Below, piece after piece: positions 8,768 to 17,943 of a DNA stretch of 64,000 nt. Made by a program: the position numbers and the translations under genes. The stretch lies in the NCBI RefSeq assembly GCF_013267595.1, contig NZ_CP054011.1, forward strand, positions 1,688,147-1,752,146, in the 5' to 3' direction. The first letter of the stretch is position 1. Every line of letters starts with the position of its first letter. A model generated the notes under the pieces. It searched no databases. It was not told the DNA's origin and saw nothing but the letters and a program-made list of their open reading frames with translations. Source of the stretch: Prevotella melaninogenica (lineage in GTDB: Bacteria; Bacteroidota; Bacteroidia; Bacteroidales; Bacteroidaceae).

Positions 8768-8815
8768 TAACGAGAGGGTATAAAAGTGGAATTACTTTTT
8801 ATACCCTCTCGTTTT
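8768..8815. terminator. Bidirectional terminator after the GH84 gene
   Basis: AACGAGAGGGTATAAAA and TTTATACCCTCTCGTT form a long, nearly perfect stem followed by T residues (AAAA on the other side). It can end the GH84 transcript. Before the mobile element landed at 8830 it could also have ended the small membrane-protein gene coming from the right. Confidence 0.85.
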
Positions 8816-8829
8816 ACGTTATGACTTTT

Positions 8830-9416
8830 GGTTCTTCAGTTAAATGTGTGAACGCTTTTCGTATTGCTTTAACGGAAGAATCGAAGTTACTCATTAAACA
8901 AAAAACATGGCTAAGACAGTCAACTTTCTGTCCTCTTATCATCCTATGACATTGAAAATCATTTCTTTTTAGACTTCAAAAATATGTAGATAGAAGTTTG
9001 AAAAATCATTACATAATTTCAAAGAAAACATCTATAATTAACGGTAAAAACACATATAAGAAGCAGGTTTGCAATCAACAGAGAATCAATTAGTTACCAA
9101 ATGGTAAAATAAAAGGTGCTTTATTGGACTTCAAAAGGGCGTTAGTAAGGGTCTTAAAGGGCATCTTTTGCAAGTCAATTGGGCGTCTTTTAGAAGCCAA
9201 AAGAGCATGTATTGGTTTTGAGCTGTGTGAAAATAGTTTACAAGATTCGGCTAATGAGGGAATAATCTGTTTGTATAAGACAGATATACATTGTAGCTAA
9301 TTACACTTGTCATATAGTTTATTCCTCTTTATAAAACCAACTAATTGGGGGTAATCATTCCGTTTATGTGGATTAATCTCATTCTACTAAGAATCTGCGC
9401 ATTAAACGGATGAACC
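8830..9416 (-). mobile_element. Non-autonomous element (MITE-like), full copy A
   Basis: This 587-bp element is bounded by imperfect inverted ends: GGTTCTTCAGTTAAATGTGT at 8830 and, on the other strand, GGTTCATCCGTTTAATGCGC ending at 9416. The flanks carry a near-perfect 8-bp duplication, TGACTTTT (8822-8829) and TGATTTTT (9417-9424). It is colinear over its length with the reverse complement of 30253-30834. It has no transposase. Inside is the recurring block with CTTCAAAAGGGCGTTAGTA and GTCTTTTAGAAGCCAAAAG, and a short open frame at 9124-9300. Strand is given relative to copy C and is arbitrary. Confidence 0.85.
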
Positions 9417-9758
9417 TGATTTTTTGTATTTGATAGGTGATATAATATTGATTACCGATATTATTAATAGTGCGCCACCTTCTATAACCGTAGTTGTGTC
9501 TTTACTGTACAAGCCTATTATTATGGCGAGTGCAGACATCACGATATCAAAGATGTTTTGTGTTCTATTACCAGTAAATACTTTTAAAATGTCCTGTGTC
9601 TTACTTTTCGTACATCCCCAGATACAGAAAACAATCAATATAAGGGTAAAAGCAGATAGTATGTAAACAAGGCTGTCTTGTTGGATATGAGTTATTACCA
9701 AGCATAATATAATAACCATTCTCATAGCCCAAGGTAAGAAATAGATAGGTTTACTCAT
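9402..9758 (-). CDS. Small membrane protein, C-terminus altered by a mobile element
   Basis: This 118-residue protein has three to four hydrophobic segments (FLPWAMRMVIILCLVITHI, YILSAFTLILIVFCIWG, IVMSALAIIIGLY and ALLIISVINIIS). I do not recognise the family. The ATG at 9756-9758 (MSKPIYFLPW) is chosen because the -7 box at 9804-9811 overlaps the longer reading frame. The last four codons (GSSV) and the stop come from the end of mobile element copy A. Reconstructing the site without the element gives KYKKS followed at once by TAA, so the insertion lengthened the protein by four residues and cut the gene off from the hairpin at 8768-8815. Confidence 0.65.
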   Translation of the reverse strand: MSKPIYFLPWAMRMVIILCLVITHIQQDSLVYILSAFTLILIVFCIWGCTKSKTQDILKVFTGNRTQNIFDIVMSALAIIIGLYSKDTTTVIEGGALLIISVINIISPIKYKKSGSSV

Positions 9759-9803
9759 ACTTTGAATCTTATAGTTTATGATTAAAAAGTTATTTGTTCC
9801 TTG

Positions 9804-9811
9804 CAAAGATA
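9804..9811 (-). promoter_or_regulatory. Promoter -7 box of the small membrane protein
   Basis: On the minus strand this reads TATCTTTG, the Bacteroidota -7 consensus. It gives a leader of about 40 nt to the ATG at 9758 and overlaps the upstream in-frame ATG at 9806. Confidence 0.55.
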
Positions 9812-10000
9812 GTTGTTTTCATTTAAAAAGAAAGTAAGTGTGGGTGAAAAAAATAGGAAAATCGTTGTAAGATAATGATATAGTAGTTCTTGTTCCTTTT
9901 AAAATATTTACTTCTCTACTTATTCCCAAGGTAAGAACGAAAAGGAATTGACGGACAATGTGAGATTAAAAGTTGCTTGTTGAAAGACAACAAATAAATT

Positions 10001-10038
10001 ACAATAGGGATAGGCGATGGCGTCTGTCCCTATTGTTT
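10001..10038 (-). terminator. Terminator of the exported protein gene
   Basis: ACAATAGGGATAG and CTGTCCCTATTGT pair as a stem of about 12 bp around a 10-nt loop. It lies about 55 bp beyond the stop codon of the minus-strand gene at 10092-10637. Confidence 0.65.
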
Positions 10039-10091
10039 GTAATAGGTTCGAGTGAATGATAATCTAAGAAATGAGGTGATGAAGCCCGAAT

Positions 10092-10640
<549 letters not shown>

Positions 10641-10776
10641 TTAATTCTTTAATATTGATACATTCATTCATTAGAATTCTGTGAATGTTTGAGTTCAATA
10701 AATGTTTTTCGTTACCTTTGTTTGCGAATAGTAGCTGTTTTGTTGCTGTTCTTATAAAGTAGCATTGATATCGCTG

Positions 10777-10784
10777 CAAATGTA
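10777..10784 (-). promoter_or_regulatory. Promoter -7 box of the exported protein gene
   Basis: On the minus strand this reads TACATTTG, followed by a leader of about 130 nt before the ATG at 10637. An alternative plus-strand TACCTTTG at 10713-10720 has no gene behind it and is probably chance. Confidence 0.4.
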
Positions 10785-10902
10785 GATAATAGTTTTTAAA
10801 TAAACAAACGTTGGATAGATTTTAGATAGGTTGACTTAGTTTTCGGTACTTTCTAACAACAAGTTGCCTCCATTTTGGTAACATACAGCAAGATATTTAG
10901 CC

Positions 10903-10965
10903 TTCCGCACCATTGGTGCTAACGCTCCGCACCATTGGTGCTTACCAATCGCACGGTACGTGCTG
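10903..10965. repeat. GCAC-palindrome array, site 3
   Basis: Two identical palindromes GCACCATTGGTGC (inside CCGCACCATTGGTGCTAACG and CCGCACCATTGGTGCTTACC) are 22 bp apart, followed by a degenerate GCACGGTACGTGC. The array lies in the 773-bp gap before the fumarate reductase operon. That gap otherwise holds the two promoters and, at 11110-11135, a small hairpin (CGAAAGTTTTTGTTTAACTT). Confidence 0.75.
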
Positions 10966-11231
10966 AGTACTAACACATCGGCTAAAGATGGGAAGAGAGG
11001 GTCTTAATAACACATAGTAATATGCTAATAGATCACTAATATGGGAAGGGTATATCAGCCATTACTAATCTTTTTGCTCCACTTCACTGATGAATTAAAA
11101 TAACTATACAACACCGAAAGTTTTTGTTTAACTTTCGAGGTTTGTGCGTCTTCTAAAACTATCCTCATTTATTAGGATAGGCTAAGCCTCCTTATTTTAA
11201 GTCTAAATACTATACATTTTGTTTAAAATAC

Positions 11232-11262
11232 TTTGATAAATCATTAAAATATAGTATTTTTG
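11232..11262 (+). promoter_or_regulatory. Promoter of the fumarate reductase operon
   Basis: TTTG (11232-11235), a 19-bp spacer and TATTTTTG (11255-11262) give an exact match to the Bacteroidota housekeeping promoter. The predicted transcript starts near 11269, leaving a leader of about 140 nt. Confidence 0.75.
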
Positions 11263-11283
11263 CAACGCATTATGTATGTACTC

Positions 11284-11352
11284 ATACCAACATCTTGGTA
11301 TCTAATTTAATGAACAATAATTACGAGAGGGAGGCTGAATACAGTCTTCTCG
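11284..11352 (+). promoter_or_regulatory. Structured leader of the fumarate reductase mRNA
   Basis: The leader contains a perfect 7-bp hairpin, ATACCAA-CATC-TTGGTAT (11284-11301), and a second one with outer arms CGAGA (11324-11328) and TCTCG (11348-11352) enclosing GGCTG and CAGTC segments. It could be a regulatory or stabilising 5' structure; I recognise no known riboswitch. Confidence 0.4.
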
Positions 11353-11410
11353 CTACATTCATTTAGGAATAATAATTCTAACAATTTAAATATTTAAAAT
11401 CAAAACATTT

Positions 11411-12097
11411 ATGTGGTTAATCAATTCATCTATTGGTAGAAAGGTGATTATGTCAGTTACTGGCATGGCCCTGATCCTATTCATGACGTTCCACTGCTGT
11501 ATGAATCTTGTTGCGCTCTTCTCAGGAGAGGCTTACAACATGATTTGTGAGCTGTTGGGTGCCAACTGGTATGCAGTAGCAGCTACTGCTGGTCTTGGTG
11601 CATTGGCAGTTTGTCACATTGTTTATGCGTTCATCCTTACAGCGCAGAACCGCCGTGCACGTGGTGACAATCGTTATGCTGTTACAGAGAAGCCTGCAAC
11701 TGTAGAGTGGGCAAGCCAGAACATGCTTGTTCTCGGTCTCATCGTGTTGCTCGGTCTTGGACTTCACTTCTTTAACTTCTGGTACAACATGATGTTTGCA
11801 GAGCTTACAGGTATGCATGTTCAGATTCCACCAAGTCATGGTTTTGAGTACATCCAGGTAACATTTGCTAATTCAGTTTACGTAGTTCTCTATGTTATTT
11901 GGATTGTAGCATTGTGGTTCCACCTCTCTCACGGTTTCTGGAGTGCTATGCAAACAGTTGGTGTCAACGGTAAAGTATGGTTCAACCGTTGGAAGACCAT
12001 TGGTAACATTTATGTTACGCTGTTGATGCTTTGCTTCCTCATTGTAGTGCTTGCATTTGCTTTCCATTGTGCACCAAGCCTTTGCTGTGCTGCATAA
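11411..12097 (+). CDS. frdC: Fumarate reductase/succinate dehydrogenase cytochrome b subunit
   Basis: This 228-residue membrane subunit anchors the complex and passes electrons from menaquinol through two b hemes. Five transmembrane helices are visible. The candidate heme ligands are H28, H69, H119 and H171 or H174, located in FHCCMN, CHIVYAF, LHFFNF and FHLSHGFWSAM, as in the Wolinella-type B558 subunit family. It is the first gene of a C-A-B operon behind the promoter at 11232-11262, with 37 bp to the flavoprotein gene. In anaerobic Bacteroidota the complex runs mainly as a fumarate reductase. Confidence 0.92.
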   Translation: MWLINSSIGRKVIMSVTGMALILFMTFHCCMNLVALFSGEAYNMICELLGANWYAVAATAGLGALAVCHIVYAFILTAQNRRARGDNRYAVTEKPATVEWASQNMLVLGLIVLLGLGLHFFNFWYNMMFAELTGMHVQIPPSHGFEYIQVTFANSVYVVLYVIWIVALWFHLSHGFWSAMQTVGVNGKVWFNRWKTIGNIYVTLLMLCFLIVVLAFAFHCAPSLCCAA

Positions 12098-12134
12098 TTA
12101 AGTATCTAAGTTGAAAATTTAATTCAAAACAATC

Positions 12135-14117
12135 ATGACAAAGATATTAGATTCCAAAATACCAGCAGGTCCTGTAGCCGAGAAGTGGACTAACTACAAG
12201 GCACATCAGCGTTTGGTTAACCCAAAGAATAAACTGAAACTGGATGTTATCGTTGTTGGTACAGGTCTGGCTGGTGCCAGTGCTGCCGCTTCTCTCGGTG
12301 AGATGGGCTTCAACGTATATAACTTCTGCATCCAAGACTCACCACGTCGTGCACACTCTATCGCTGCACAGGGTGGTATCAATGCTGCAAAGAACTATCA
12401 GAATGATGGTGACTCAGTTTACCGTCTTTTCTACGATACAGTAAAGGGTGGTGACTATCGTGCTCGTGAGGCTAACGTTTATCGTTTGGCTGAGGTTTCA
12501 AACGACATCATCGATCAGTGCGTTGCACAGGGAGTTCCATTCGCTCGTGAGTATGGTGGTATGCTTGCTAACCGTTCTTTCGGTGGTGCACAGGTAAGCC
12601 GTACTTTCTATGCAAAGGGTCAGACCGGTCAGCAGTTGTTGCTCGGTGCTTACTCTTCATTGAGTGCACAGGTTGCTACAGGTAAGGTAAAGCTCTATAC
12701 TCGTTATGAGATGGAGGACGTAGTTATCGTTGACGGTCACGCTCGTGGTATCATTGCTAAGAACCTTGTGACTGGTAAATTAGAGCGTTTCACAGCTAAT
12801 GCTGTTGTTATCGCTACTGGTGGTTATGGTAACGCATACTTCCTTTCAACCAACGCTATGGGTTGTAACTGTACAGCCGCTATCCAGTGCTACCGTAAGG
12901 GTGCTTACATGGCTAACCCTTCTTACGTTCAGATTCACCCAACTTGTATCCCTGTACACGGCGACAAGCAGTCTAAGCTGACCCTTATGTCAGAGTCTCT
13001 GCGTAATGATGGCCGTATCTGGGTTCCTAAGAAGCTCGAAGATGCAAAGGCATTGCAGGCAGGAACAAAGAAGGGATCTGATATTCCAGAGGAAGATCGC
13101 GACTATTACTTGGAGCGTCGTTACCCAGCATTCGGTAACCTCGTACCTCGTGACGTTGCATCACGTGCTGCTAAGGAGCGTTGCGACCATGGTTTCGGTG
13201 TTAACAACACTGGTCTTGCTGTGTTCCTCGACTTCTCTGAGTCTATCAACCGCCTTGGTATCGATACAATTCTTCAGCGTTATGGTAACCTCTTCGATAT
13301 GTATGAGGAGATTACAGACGTTAATCCAGGCGAACTCGCTAATGAGATTAACGGCGTGAAGTACTATAATCCAATGATGATCTTCCCTGCTATCCACTAC
13401 ACAATGGGTGGTATCTGGGTTGACTATGAGCTGATGACAACCGTTCCTGGTCTGTTTGCTATTGGTGAGTGTAACTTCTCTGACCATGGTGCTAACCGTC
13501 TTGGTGCTTCTGCTTTGATGCAGGGTCTTGCTGATGGTTACTTCGTATTGCCATATACTATTCAGAACTACCTTGCTGATCAGGCACTCTGGGCAAAGGT
13601 TCCAACCGACCGTCCTGAGTTTGATGAGGCAGATAAGGCTGTTATGGCTGAGACAGATCGTTTGATGGGTATTCAGGGTAAGCGTTCTGTTGACTCTCTC
13701 CACAAGGAGCTTGGTCATATCATGTGGGAGTATGTAGGTATGGGTCGTACCAAGGAAGGTCTTGAGGAAGGTCTTAAGCAGTTGAAGGCTCTCCGCGAGG
13801 AATTCAACTCTAATCTCTTTATTCCAGGTAAGAAGGAAGGCTTGAACGTCGAACTTGATAAGGCAATTCACCTCCGTGACTTCATCCTTATGGGTGAGCT
13901 CGTAGCTTATGATGCATTGCATCGTGAGGAGAGTTGTGGTGGTCACTTCCGTGAGGAGCACCAGACAGAGGAAGGTGAGGCTAAGCGTGACGACGAGAAC
14001 TTCTTCTATGTTGGCTGTTGGGAGTATCAGGGTGATGACACCAAGAGCCCAGAGCTTATCAAGGAACCTCTCGAGTATGAGGCAATCAAGGTACAAACAC
14101 GTAATTATAAAAACTAG
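12135..14117 (+). CDS. frdA: Fumarate reductase/succinate dehydrogenase flavoprotein subunit
   Basis: This 660-residue catalytic subunit reduces fumarate to succinate on the cytoplasmic side of the membrane. GTGLAG (42-47) is the FAD-binding loop, and [17 protein letters not shown] carries the histidine (H74) that binds FAD covalently. [10 protein letters not shown] and the substrate-binding region ending [21 protein letters not shown] are also present. Length and domain order are normal. Translation starts at 12135, 37 bp after frdC. The downstream gene should be frdB, but a four-helix-bundle gene and two repeat arms (14118-14616) are inserted in between. Confidence 0.95.
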   Translation: MTKILDSKIPAGPVAEKWTNYKAHQRLVNPKNKLKLDVIVVGTGLAGASAAASLGEMGFNVYNFCIQDSPRRAHSIAAQGGINAAKNYQNDGDSVYRLFYDTVKGGDYRAREANVYRLAEVSNDIIDQCVAQGVPFAREYGGMLANRSFGGAQVSRTFYAKGQTGQQLLLGAYSSLSAQVATGKVKLYTRYEMEDVVIVDGHARGIIAKNLVTGKLERFTANAVVIATGGYGNAYFLSTNAMGCNCTAAIQCYRKGAYMANPSYVQIHPTCIPVHGDKQSKLTLMSESLRNDGRIWVPKKLEDAKALQAGTKKGSDIPEEDRDYYLERRYPAFGNLVPRDVASRAAKERCDHGFGVNNTGLAVFLDFSESINRLGIDTILQRYGNLFDMYEEITDVNPGELANEINGVKYYNPMMIFPAIHYTMGGIWVDYELMTTVPGLFAIGECNFSDHGANRLGASALMQGLADGYFVLPYTIQNYLADQALWAKVPTDRPEFDEADKAVMAETDRLMGIQGKRSVDSLHKELGHIMWEYVGMGRTKEGLEEGLKQLKALREEFNSNLFIPGKKEGLNVELDKAIHLRDFILMGELVAYDALHREESCGGHFREEHQTEEGEAKRDDENFFYVGCWEYQGDDTKSPELIKEPLEYEAIKVQTRNYKN

Positions 14118-14616
14118 TTGACGAGTTGACGGGAGGACAAGTTGACAAGTTGTTAGCTTGTTCTGCCTTAAACATATTCCATTAGTATAATACAGACAAT
14201 ATACAAGATGTAATACAAACAAGGTCGATGAATACTCACAAGGATTTGATCGTCTGGCAGAAAGCAATGGAACTTGTCTTAGAAGTATATAAGGCAACAA
14301 AGACATATCCACGGGAAGAATTATTTGGATTAGCTTCCCAAATGCGTAGAGCCGTTGTATCAATTCCCTCGAACATAGCAGAAGGCTATGGCAGAATCCA
14401 TACTCGTGAAACTGAGAGATTCCTTAGTATAGCATTAGGTTCTGCGTGTGAGTTAGAAACTCAATTGATTCTATCGAAAGACTTAGGGTATATCTCGACA
14501 GAACTTGCACAGCAACTATGCGATAAGACCCAAGGCATAATTAGGATGCTAACGTCTTTGATTAAGACTCTGAACAAATAACTTGTTTACTTCACAACTT
14601 GTTTACTTGTCAACTA
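14116..14616 (+). mobile_element. IVS-like insertion 1: four-helix-bundle gene between inverted repeat arms
   Basis: Left arm 14116-14155 holds repeats of AGTTGAC (AGTTGACGAGTTGACG, then ACAAGTTGACAAGTTG). The right arm 14580-14616 holds their complement (AACTTGTTTACTT, CACAACTTG, ACTTGTCAACT). AGTTGACAAGT (14140-14150) and ACTTGTCAACT (14605-14615) are an exact 11-bp inverted pair. The arms enclose only the gene at 14228-14581 and interrupt the frdA-frdB junction. In the transcript they would bring frdA and frdB ends together in a stem, as the arms of 23S rRNA intervening sequences do. Confidence 0.6.
14228..14581 (+). CDS. Four-helix-bundle protein (23S rRNA intervening-sequence protein family)
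   Basis: This 117-residue protein belongs to the S23/IVP four-helix-bundle family. The opening [19 protein letters not shown], the core [12 protein letters not shown] (residues 47-58) and the following [17 protein letters not shown] are the family hallmarks. Members are found inside 23S rRNA intervening sequences, and the Avd accessory protein of diversity-generating retroelements shares the fold. Their role is unknown apart from nucleic-acid binding by Avd. There is no reverse transcriptase here. It sits in the fumarate reductase operon between frdA (110 bp before) and frdB (47 bp after) and would be co-transcribed. A diverged relative lies at 21926-22315. Confidence 0.88.
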   Translation: MNTHKDLIVWQKAMELVLEVYKATKTYPREELFGLASQMRRAVVSIPSNIAEGYGRIHTRETERFLSIALGSACELETQLILSKDLGYISTELAQQLCDKTQGIIRMLTSLIKTLNK

Positions 14617-14628
14617 AAACATAACACA

Positions 14629-15387
14629 ATGGCAAAGAATATATCATTCACAATTAAGTATTGGAAGCAGAATGGTCCACAGGATCAGGGTCATTTCGAT
14701 ACACATGAGATGAAGAATATCCCAGATGACACCTCATTCCTTGAGATGCTTGACATCCTTAATGAGGAGTTGATTGCTGCTGGTGATGAACCATTCGTCT
14801 TCGATCACGACTGCCGCGAGGGTATTTGCGGTATGTGTTCACTCTATATCAATGGTACTCCACATGGTAAGACTGAGCGTGGTGCAACAACCTGTCAGCT
14901 TTATATGCGCCGTTTCAACGATGGTGATGTTATCACTGTTGAGCCATGGCGTTCAGCTGGTTTCCCAGTAATCAAGGACTGTATGGTAGACCGTACAGCA
15001 TTCGATAAGATTATTCAGGCTGGTGGTTACACATCAATCCGTACTGGTCAGGCACAGGATGCTAACGCTATTCTTATCTCTAAGGACAATGCTGATGAGG
15101 CTATGGACTGTGCAACATGTATCGGTTGTGGTGCTTGTGTAGCTGCATGTAAGAATGGTTCTGCTATGCTCTTCGTTTCATCTAAGGTTAGCCAGTTGGC
15201 TCTCTTGCCACAGGGTAAGCCTGAGGCTGCTAAGCGTGCTAAGGCAATGGTTGCTAAGATGGATGAAGTTGGCTTCGGTAACTGTACTAACACACGTGCT
15301 TGCGAGGCTGTTTGTCCTAAGAACGAGAAGATTGCTAACATCGCTCGTTTGAACCGTGAGTTCATCAAGGCAAAGTTTGCTGATTAA
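14629..15387 (+). CDS. frdB: Fumarate reductase/succinate dehydrogenase iron-sulfur subunit
   Basis: This 252-residue subunit carries electrons from the cytochrome b subunit to the flavoprotein through three clusters. The plant-type [2Fe-2S] ligands are in [10 protein letters not shown] (C62, C67, C70) with C89. The [4Fe-4S] and [3Fe-4S] ligands are in [14 protein letters not shown] (from C161) and [13 protein letters not shown] (C219, C225, C229). The ATG at 14629 ([12 protein letters not shown]) is preferred over the in-frame ATG at 14599, which lies inside the repeat arm of the inserted element. Termination is at the hairpins 15401-15485. Confidence 0.94.
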   Translation: MAKNISFTIKYWKQNGPQDQGHFDTHEMKNIPDDTSFLEMLDILNEELIAAGDEPFVFDHDCREGICGMCSLYINGTPHGKTERGATTCQLYMRRFNDGDVITVEPWRSAGFPVIKDCMVDRTAFDKIIQAGGYTSIRTGQAQDANAILISKDNADEAMDCATCIGCGACVAACKNGSAMLFVSSKVSQLALLPQGKPEAAKRAKAMVAKMDEVGFGNCTNTRACEAVCPKNEKIANIARLNREFIKAKFAD

Positions 15388-15400
15388 TCATAAGCAACAG

Positions 15401-15485
15401 GTAGTAGCCCTATAGACTACTACCAAGCTTATTCAATCATAGGAAATCCCATAGCTCTGATATATGAGTTATGGGATTTTTGTTT
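15401..15485 (+). terminator. Tandem hairpins ending the fumarate reductase operon
   Basis: GGTAGTAG/CTACTACC (about 15400-15424) is followed by the stem AAATCCCATAGCTC/GAGTTATGGGATTT (15444-15479, one mismatch) and a T-run. The second hairpin looks like a standard intrinsic terminator. Confidence 0.8.
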
Positions 15486-15540
15486 ATATGTCCCAGTTAA
15501 GTTAGTATACGATACTTTATGATTTGAACCTCTTTTATAT

Positions 15541-15652
15541 CCTTTGACCTTTGAGGTTTGACCTTTGAACTTTATGATTTTACTTTCACCGACTACGAAT
15601 TACGCTAATTACTCGAATCCTTATCGCAACGTAATTCGTTTAATCAGTAGTC
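15541..15652. repeat. Short-repeat region after the fumarate reductase operon
   Basis: A run of TTGACCTTTGA-like units (15545-15575) is followed by an inverted repeat: GACTAC plus CGAATTACG (15591-15604) against CGTAATTCG (15630-15638) and GTAGTC (15647-15652). No gene is evident. The region lies between the terminator and mobile element fragment B. Confidence 0.5.
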
Positions 15653-15724
15653 ACAGATCGATAGTTTACGAGTTTAGAAGTTGATGAGTAGACTTATTAT
15701 TTGTATCGATAAATAACAGCTAAT

Positions 15725-16125
15725 TTAATAGATAAGGATTTGAAAAATAATTACATTGTATCGAGTAAAACCTCTATAAATAACGAAAAAAACACATATA
15801 AAAAGAAAGTTTGCAATCAACAGAGAATCAATTAGTTATCAAGTAGTAAAATAAAAGGTGCTTAATTGGACTTCAAAAGGGCGTTAGTTAGCCTTCAAAA
15901 GGGCACCTTTTGCAAGTCAATTAGGCGTCTTTTAGAAGCTAAAAGAGCATGTCTTGATTTTGAGTTATTGGAAAATTATTTACAAATATCGGCAGTGTGG
16001 AAGTATGCTGTTTGTAGAAGACGGATAGAAATCATATCAATTCGCATCTTATCTTGTATTTTATCCCTCTTTGTAAGACCATCTAATTTGGGAAAATCAT
16101 ACCATACAGGTATATAAGTCATTAT
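15725..16125 (-). mobile_element. Mobile element fragment B (ends lost)
   Basis: About 400 bp match the interior and right part of copies A and C (TTTGCAATCAACAGAGAATC, CTTCAAAAGGGCGTTAGTT, GTCTTTTAGAAGCTAAAAG). The terminal repeats are missing, so the boundaries are approximate. The short frame of the element is open here from a TTG at 15866 to 16117 (83 codons). The following 360 bp up to 16440 are CT-rich on the plus strand and contain no gene that I can support. Confidence 0.7.
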
Positions 16126-16443
16126 TTTATTTTAATCTATTTATTTAATGTAGGAAGCTATTATCTTTGTGAAAGTAGTTCTGAAAGTACATGTTATGTC
16201 GCTGTAAGAGAATTGTTAAGCATAGAATAAGACATGCTTTGATGCCTATAAAGAAGACATTTTGAAGTGGGGTAGAACGGCTTGTAGCCATCGTGACACG
16301 AGAATAAAGTATCGAAAGTAATAGAGTTAATGCTTTTCCTCTTATTCTTCTTTTACTCTTTTTCCCTTTCAAAGCTATGCTTCAGCATTTTACCTTTTTA
16401 CTCTTTTACCCTTGAATATCTGTCTTATCTCGTTTTTTTTTAC

Positions 16444-16451
16444 TACTTTTG
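16444..16451 (+). promoter_or_regulatory. Promoter -7 box of the kinase-like gene
   Basis: TACTTTTG lies 42 bp before the ATG at 16493, at a normal leader distance. No clear TTTG is seen upstream. Confidence 0.55.
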
Positions 16452-16492
16452 TACACAAAAGACGTAAAGACAATTAAAACCTACGAATATCA

Positions 16493-17689
16493 ATGAGTGA
16501 GAACAAACTTTCCACTAACGAACAGGCACAGACTGCCGATGCTCCAGTAAAGGTCAGTTATACTGAATATAAAGTTATTCCATCACAGGGATATTGTATG
16601 ATTGTGAAGTGTCGTAAGGGCGACCAGGCAGTCGTATTGAAGACTCTAAAGGAAGAATACCGTGAGCGTGTGTTGCTTCGTAATGCATTGAAGCGTGAGT
16701 TTAAACAGTGCCAACGACTCAATCACTCTGGTATTGTTCGCTATCAAGGGTTGGTTGAGGTTGATGGTTACGGACTTTGTATAGAGGAAGAGTATGTTGA
16801 AGGACGTACTTTACAGGCTTATCTCAAGGAAAATCATACTGACGATGAGAAGATAGCAATTATCAATCAGATTGCTGATGCACTGCGTTATGCGCATCAG
16901 CAAGGGATCATTCATCGTAATTTGAAGCCTTCAAATGTGCTTGTTACAACACAGGGTGACTATGTAAAACTCATTGATTTCAGTGTTCTTTCACCTGAAG
17001 ATGTTAAGCCAACAGCTGATACAATACGCTTTATGGCACCAGAGATGAAGGATGAGACGTTGACTGCAGACGCTACAGCCGATATCTATTCGCTCGGTAC
17101 TATTATGAAAGTGATGGGTTTGACGTTAGCTTACAGCGAGGTAATCAAGCGTTGTTGTGCTTTCAAGCGAAGCGATCGTTATAGCAATGTTGATAAACTC
17201 TTTGCTGATTTGAACAATGAAGGCTCTTCGTTCAGTATGCCAAAGATTGGTAAAGGTACTGTTGTCTTAGGCTTGATAATTGCAGTTGTTATTGGAATCG
17301 GTGTGTTGCTTTATAACTATGGCGGTGCATTGATTGACCAAGTAGGTAAGATTGATGTGTCATCTGTCTTTAGCTCTGATGCTGAAACGGCTCCAGAAGA
17401 TACAGTGAAGGTGAATACAGCAGAGCAATCTGACAGTCTTTCTACTGAAGCTGAGGCTCCTGCAACAGGTAAGCTTGCCTTTATGAATAGGATGAAGCCA
17501 GCCCTTTACAAGGACCTTGACAATATCTTTGAGAAGAACTCTGCAGATAAAACAAAGTTGTCAAAGGCTATCAAAATCTATTATCGTGGATTGATTCAAG
17601 CTAACGATACACTCGATAATGAGCAGCGTGCTGAGGTAGATCGTGTATTTGGCGATTATGTAAAGCAGAAGAAGGCTGCATTAAACTAA
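16493..17689 (+). CDS. Membrane-anchored Ser/Thr protein kinase homologue, probable pseudokinase
   Basis: This 398-residue protein has a kinase-like domain (about 25-242), one transmembrane helix (about 254-274, VVLGLIIAVVIGIGVLLY) and a C-terminal extracytoplasmic region of about 120 residues. The ATP-anchoring lysine (VVLK, K50), the helix-C glutamate (E69) and the APE motif (A182-E184) remain. The catalytic loop, however, reads HRNLKPSN (141-148), with Asn143 in place of the catalytic aspartate, and DFG is DFS (162-164). The glycine-rich loop is also poor. It may bind nucleotide without phosphorylating, or act as a scaffold. The gene stands alone between its promoter and ddpX. Confidence 0.85.
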   Translation: MSENKLSTNEQAQTADAPVKVSYTEYKVIPSQGYCMIVKCRKGDQAVVLKTLKEEYRERVLLRNALKREFKQCQRLNHSGIVRYQGLVEVDGYGLCIEEEYVEGRTLQAYLKENHTDDEKIAIINQIADALRYAHQQGIIHRNLKPSNVLVTTQGDYVKLIDFSVLSPEDVKPTADTIRFMAPEMKDETLTADATADIYSLGTIMKVMGLTLAYSEVIKRCCAFKRSDRYSNVDKLFADLNNEGSSFSMPKIGKGTVVLGLIIAVVIGIGVLLYNYGGALIDQVGKIDVSSVFSSDAETAPEDTVKVNTAEQSDSLSTEAEAPATGKLAFMNRMKPALYKDLDNIFEKNSADKTKLSKAIKIYYRGLIQANDTLDNEQRAEVDRVFGDYVKQKKAALN

Positions 17690-17943
17690 TAAGATATAAA
17701 CGCTATAGAGGTAAGGACTAAGTCATGTAGATATGATGTTTGACTTACTCAGTGATAGTGTTTACAGAAGGCAGGGGCAGAGGCTGTGCTTTCTTTCCGA
17801 ACCTTGAGAGGGCGCGAGAGGAAGACAGTGTCTGCCCTTGTTAGCTTTCGTTGGTCGGTTTAAGTGTTTTAATTAACGAATGATTGATAATTTCTACAGC
17901 TGCTATTCGTGTCTGGCTGTAGAATATGTAATGAATAAAAAGA

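Noticed and set aside
13161..14363. 400-codon open frame on the minus strand across frdA
   Set aside because: It is fully antisense to the well-supported flavoprotein gene, has Leu/Thr-rich composition typical of a shadow frame, and shows no motif or start signal.
14228..14581. Diversity-generating retroelement accessory gene (Avd)
   Set aside because: The fold family is shared, but no reverse transcriptase, template repeat or variable repeat was found nearby.
15866..16117. 83-residue protein as an ordinary gene
   Set aside because: It lies inside fragment B of the mobile element, starts with TTG and has no promoter. It is reported as part of the repeat, and its possible coding role as a separate finding.
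16145..16372. 75-residue basic protein on the minus strand
   Set aside because: It is derived from CT-rich low-complexity sequence (poly-Lys/Arg start) upstream of the kinase-like gene, with no supporting signals.
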